NCBI GenBank assembly: GCA_016098155.1
Contig: JAAAJB010000542.1
Coordinates: forward strand, 1-23,887
Direction: 5' to 3'
From: Actinomortierella ambigua
Lineage: Eukaryota > Mortierellomycota > Mortierellomycetes > Mortierellales > Mortierellaceae
Length of the DNA: 23,887 nt
A model generated the notes under the pieces. That model searched no databases, had not been told where the DNA came from, and was given only the letters and a program-made list of their open reading frames with translations. Position 1 is the stretch's first letter. Every line of letters starts with the position of its first letter. This document shows positions 20,680 through 23,887 of this stretch, in pieces. The translations under genes and the position numbers were made by a program.

Positions 20680-21740
20680 GATGCTGACTGTTTAAATGTG
20701 CTCGGAGGCAGGAGATCGGTATCGACAAAGGCTGGGGATGAGCTTGTGGGAGTAATGGTGCGAGTGGTGAAGAAAAGAAAAGCGGCCGGTATGCTGCCTT
20801 TATACCTCCATTTAAAATTGTACTCTTGCACCTTGAACACGCGCCGCGCTGCGCCGTACACTCAGCTTTTCAAACCGCACGCCCTCTCCATTCTGAGCCT
20901 TAAGCTAGTTACTACATGACCTTTCCCTCACCGTCAAAGTTGCTGTTAGGATATCTCCGACAGCCCTGGTGGTTGTGATCGCCAAGGACAGTTTGATTGG
21001 CGAGCCTTCTCAAGTTTGTTTGTAGTTGGGGAGGGAGGTTACCTAGGCAAGGCTGTTGTTGTGTTTTCGTGACGAGGACACGCTATGCAGAGGATGAATT
21101 CTACATAATTGGATGATCATGATCAAGAACTCGCCGAACCCCGTGTTTTAACAGATGAAGAAAATCAAGCTCGCAAGCCGGGTATTGCAGTAGGTATTCA
21201 GCAGCTCTCTATCTTCCTATTCAGCCTCGAGGCCGTGGTACTTCGAGAGAAGGCCTAGACCATGCATATAGGTGGGCACAAGGCGACTCAGTGGCCCAAG
21301 TCCTCTTAAAAATGGTGCGTTACAACGGCGCAAGAGGGCCTAGCCAGGCGTGTCATATGATAGGGTGAATAAAATGAGACATGAAGGAGCGAGTGCTAAA
21401 GATACCACCACCAAAGGGTGTTAGGAAGAGCTTCAATAATCATCACCAGTTTTCGTTGCAGTGCACGCTCATGTGAACGTCAGACTAGCCCCACAGTCCT
21501 AATATCACATTATTAGCGTAAACCAGAACCATGCTAGGCTTATCTTATCATTCAAGCTTTTTCGTAGTGTCTGTACATGTACCAAGCCAGAATGTCTATA
21601 CTTCTGCGACTTCAACTTTATCGTTTTATTCTTTTATAAAAAAAAAATGAAAGTATCCGTCGAGAAGTCCAATCCGTATAAAGTATTCAACGGAAGAATT
21701 TGCAATTCTTCTTTACGGATTAGGGTAGATCGCATCACTT
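20680..21740. other. Intergenic between the two cysteine-rich genes
   Basis: This roughly 1-kb stretch has the TATA region of paralogue 1 (20798-20804), an A/T-rich middle and a compound hairpin next to the stop of paralogue 2. I found no third copy of the cysteine framework and no other credible gene. Confidence 0.4.
21671..21721 (-). terminator. Compound hairpin just after the stop of paralogue 2
   Basis: An inner perfect 8-base stem (GAAGAATT at 21693-21700, AATTCTTC at 21704-21711) with a 3-base loop sits between outer arms. The outer arms are AATCCGTATAAA (21671-21682) and TTTACGGATT (21712-21721), pairing with a two-base bulge. The structure begins 20 bases after the stop codon on the minus-strand transcript. 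It could be a 3'UTR stability or processing element. Confidence 0.5.
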
Positions 21741-21968
21741 TTATGAACAAGTGGTAGGATCGCAAGCACATGAGCATGCCATGAAAGCTTTTTGGGCCTC
21801 TTCCTCACAGTTCTCAGAGTCCGACTTGGCGCACTCTTCCAGTTTTTTCGTGTACTTGTCCACACAGCCTTTCATGCAATCCGGATCAGAAGTCGGATCA
21901 GAGGGTGCTGGGACCGACGATCCCAGCGATGCGATCGCGGCAAGGAAAACAAGAGCACCGAGGCGCAT
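21741..21968 (-). CDS. Small secreted cysteine-rich protein, paralogue 2
   Basis: This 75-residue protein starts MRLGALVFLAAIASLG, a signal peptide. The mature part has eight cysteines (31, 35, 46, 54, 65, 67, 69, 74) spaced C-x3-C-x10-C-x7-C-x10-C-x-C-x-C-x4-C. The x3, x10, x10, x1 and x1 gaps, the Tyr four residues after the second Cys, and the terminal CxCxC[DN]PT block are shared with the protein at 20470-20679, so the two are paralogues. This copy is much more acidic and Lys/Glu-rich between cysteines. It has no intron. A minus-strand TATAAAG lies at 22140-22134, about 166 bases upstream. The function is unknown; a secreted effector, antimicrobial or surface role is only inference. Confidence 0.82.
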   Translation of the reverse strand: MRLGALVFLAAIASLGSSVPAPSDPTSDPDCMKGCVDKYTKKLEECAKSDSENCEEEAQKAFMACSCACDPTTCS

Positions 21969-22887
21969 GATGAGTACTGGGTGTGCTGAGAGAACGAAAG
22001 ATCTTGGGAGAGAGGGAGATAGAGAGAAAGAGCAGGAGGCCGAATGAAAGCAGCTGGATGAGTCGCAATAGAATGAGACAAAGCAGAAGATATCTTGATT
22101 GAGGAGCTTGCCAAGGGTGGGGGCCTGATTTGGCTTTATAGCTTGAGCTCGGAAATAGGTAGGTAGGCAATGTGAGTGCTACAAGTGTCGTGAACCCCCG
22201 TCACCTCATGGCACGTTTCAATCAATGGTTGCTCGCCATTTGATGTCCATGGCGTCTGCGTTACTGTCGAGTGTGTACAGATTGGCGGGTGACCAATGAC
22301 CCGAGGGAAACATTCTACACTATCGCCACAATGACCCATCCTTTCAGTCACCCCTCGTACTGTCGCACTTTCGCTGTCCACACTGGCGGCTTCATGCCGA
22401 TTTGAAGGTTAACAACCGGTCCTGCAAGACCTCACACTCGGAGCAAGTTTTAAACGAAGGATCCTTGAGGTGAGCTGTTTCCCTTCCCCCAGGATCATTA
22501 TACTTGGCCAATCAGAGAGGCCGCCACTTCTGCCGATAGTCCGGTAAGGATGAAGTCGTTCTCAAGAGAAAGATGAGAGTACCCATTCCTCACCTGACGA
22601 GAGTCAGTAGCATCGAGGGAGGTGGGAGACAAGGTTATGTACAATGGATTACCGGTCCTGTGGCTGAGGGCAGAGGATGCAGTAACAATGAATGGGTGAT
22701 TGTTGAGTTCAAGACGTGGTGATCAAATCAAATCAACTGACGAAAGGAGCATGCTGTGTCTGTTGTTAGATAGAGTTGTGGGCTACACGAGAGAGAGAGG
22801 AAGAAGAGTTCTGCTGGTGTCAGAGATGTGGAGGTCGACAACGTCGGCTCTCCCGATGTCGCCTGCGCCCTTCTAGGAATTCTTGGA
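21969..22887. other. Intergenic, promoter of paralogue 2 and no other gene seen
   Basis: The TATA box at 22134-22140 and a GA-rich leader near 22007-22036 belong to paralogue 2. From 22150 to 22887 the frames are short and have no recognisable motif. Confidence 0.4.
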
Positions 22888-23887
22888 TCACACACACGAC
22901 CCGTTTCTATCACTGTTCATGACACCATGGTGCATGAGGGTCGCTTGCTGCTCTACTGACATCTGATATAAAATCTCTTCCGCCTGCGAAGACCACCAAC
23001 CCAGGACATACTGGACAACAATGTAAAAGAGGCAATCTACAAAAGAGCAATGAAACGCATAACTAGTCATAGGCATTCGAAATGGAGTGGAAGGACAGGA
23101 AGAAAGTCGTCTCTGTATACGAGACAGAGCGAAAGTTGCTTTCTTCCTTCACGGCCCTTCTGTAGAACCACATAACATAATCAATCAGTATCGTTTTCTT
23201 CTCTCTGCCTTTCTCTTTTTTTTTCATTTTTGAACCTGGGCTGTTCTTGAATAGGCGGAATGAATGTATGTGTGAATGAATGAATCACTCACAGTCGTGG
23301 ATCGCAACCAAACACGCTGCACTGATGTCAGTCGCCGAGTCGGCATCGGGACCAAACTGGAGAGAATAAATCAGCAACAGGAGGACGGCAGGCCACCCTT
23401 ATATCGCCCTCAATCGCCCTCTATCACCTTATGCAGGTCTTCTTGAGCGGGGTACAACTTCAACACTATCGTACGCGCAACAGTTCCACCGAATGCGGCA
23501 CGAAAGTTTATCCACGATGGATGACTGGCAACTGCATTCTTTCAACATCTGGTCATTTTTTTTTGGTGTAACGAATGTCAACTGCACAGACTGACATCTG
23601 GGGCAGGAGGGGTTGACAATCCGGTTCAAGCGGTATCGCGTTTTGGAAAATTGGTGGCGTCGAGGGTGTTCATGTCGGCTCCATGGTGACGCGCCGATGA
23701 CCCAATGTGCACTCGCTATTATAGAATTAAGCAGCCATCCTCTTTTGAAAGGTCGCCTGCGTAGCGGTCCAACGGACTTCCTTTCTCACAAGTATCATGA
23801 TTAAACCCCAAAAACTTCAGCCAGTGGCACTCTACCAACATGAATAGGATGGCAGCTGCGACTCGATATTCTTTTTTTCCTACCCAC
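22888..23887 (-). CDS. Unrecognised spliced gene, 5' end beyond the window
   Basis: Four exons join with consistent phases: 23887-23790 (edge), 23531-23428, 23356-23293 and 23036-22888. The three introns (258, 71 and 256 bases) start GTGAGA, GTGATA and GTGAGT and end GCAG, CCAG and GTAG. The 3' 130 residues read WVGKKEYRVAAAILFMLVEC, ASHPSWINFRAAFGGTVART, LYPAQEDLHK, then DADSATDISAACLVAIHDYC and YIVVQYVLGWW before a Gln/His-rich end. Alternating hydrophobic and amphipathic segments hint at a helical, possibly membrane-associated protein. I do not recognise the family. The model rests only on splice motifs, phase and the protein-like look of the joined frame; the acceptor at 23532 has a weak pyrimidine tract. 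Confidence 0.4.

Noticed and set aside
1..23887. A coordinated gene cluster or defence system spanning the window
   Set aside because: The recognised genes are unrelated eukaryotic housekeeping genes on mixed strands; no biosynthetic, immune or mobile module links them.

Overview
This looks like nuclear DNA of an intron-rich fungus. The evidence is a fused PurK-PurE ADE2, a fungal-type complex I accessory subunit, GT-AG introns mostly of about 70-450 bases, long T or CT tracts before 3' splice sites, AATAAA signals and compact intergenic spaces. NPL4 carries a C-terminal RanBP2-type zinc finger, which Saccharomyces Npl4 lacks. Small secreted proteins and a decayed LINE-like fragment also fit an early-diverging filamentous fungus, possibly Mortierellomycota or Mucoromycota; that placement is inference. 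All exon boundaries were worked out by hand from splice motifs and reading-phase agreement.

Left part (1-8750). A plus-strand gene or gene remnant (297-1726) contains a Cys/His-rich exon and two copies of a 189-base in-frame repeat, the second broken by one extra T. ADE2 (minus, 2023-3859) and NPL4 (plus, 4145-6776) are divergent housekeeping genes. NPL4 appears to have its ATG alone in exon 1. Next, on the minus strand, is a small four-exon gene (7105-8747) whose C-terminus resembles the tail of RRP1/NOP52 nucleolar proteins, without their N-terminal domain.

Middle (8878-15878), all minus strand: a MOT1-family molybdate transporter, about 1.6 kb with no convincing gene, an ETFRF1/LYRM5 homologue (three exons), and eIF2B delta (six exons, polyQ and polyG in its N-terminal region). 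Only about 100 bases separate the eIF2B delta stop from the ETFRF1 start.

Right part (15879-23887). A gene-poor stretch holds a decayed reverse-transcriptase-like fragment and a perfect 16-base palindrome. A Gly/Pro-rich secreted protein (17859-18761) and a five-exon complex I subunit (19188-20285) follow. Then come two small secreted cysteine-rich proteins (20470-20679 and 21741-21968) that share one cysteine framework and are clearly paralogues. At the right edge is the 3' part of an unrecognised spliced minus-strand gene.

The conserved genes serve unrelated housekeeping jobs: purine synthesis, ubiquitin-dependent segregation, translation initiation and respiration. There is no functional cluster among them. 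The most novel material is the paired cysteine-rich secreted proteins, one with a strong hairpin just after its stop codon, together with the unrecognised genes at both edges.
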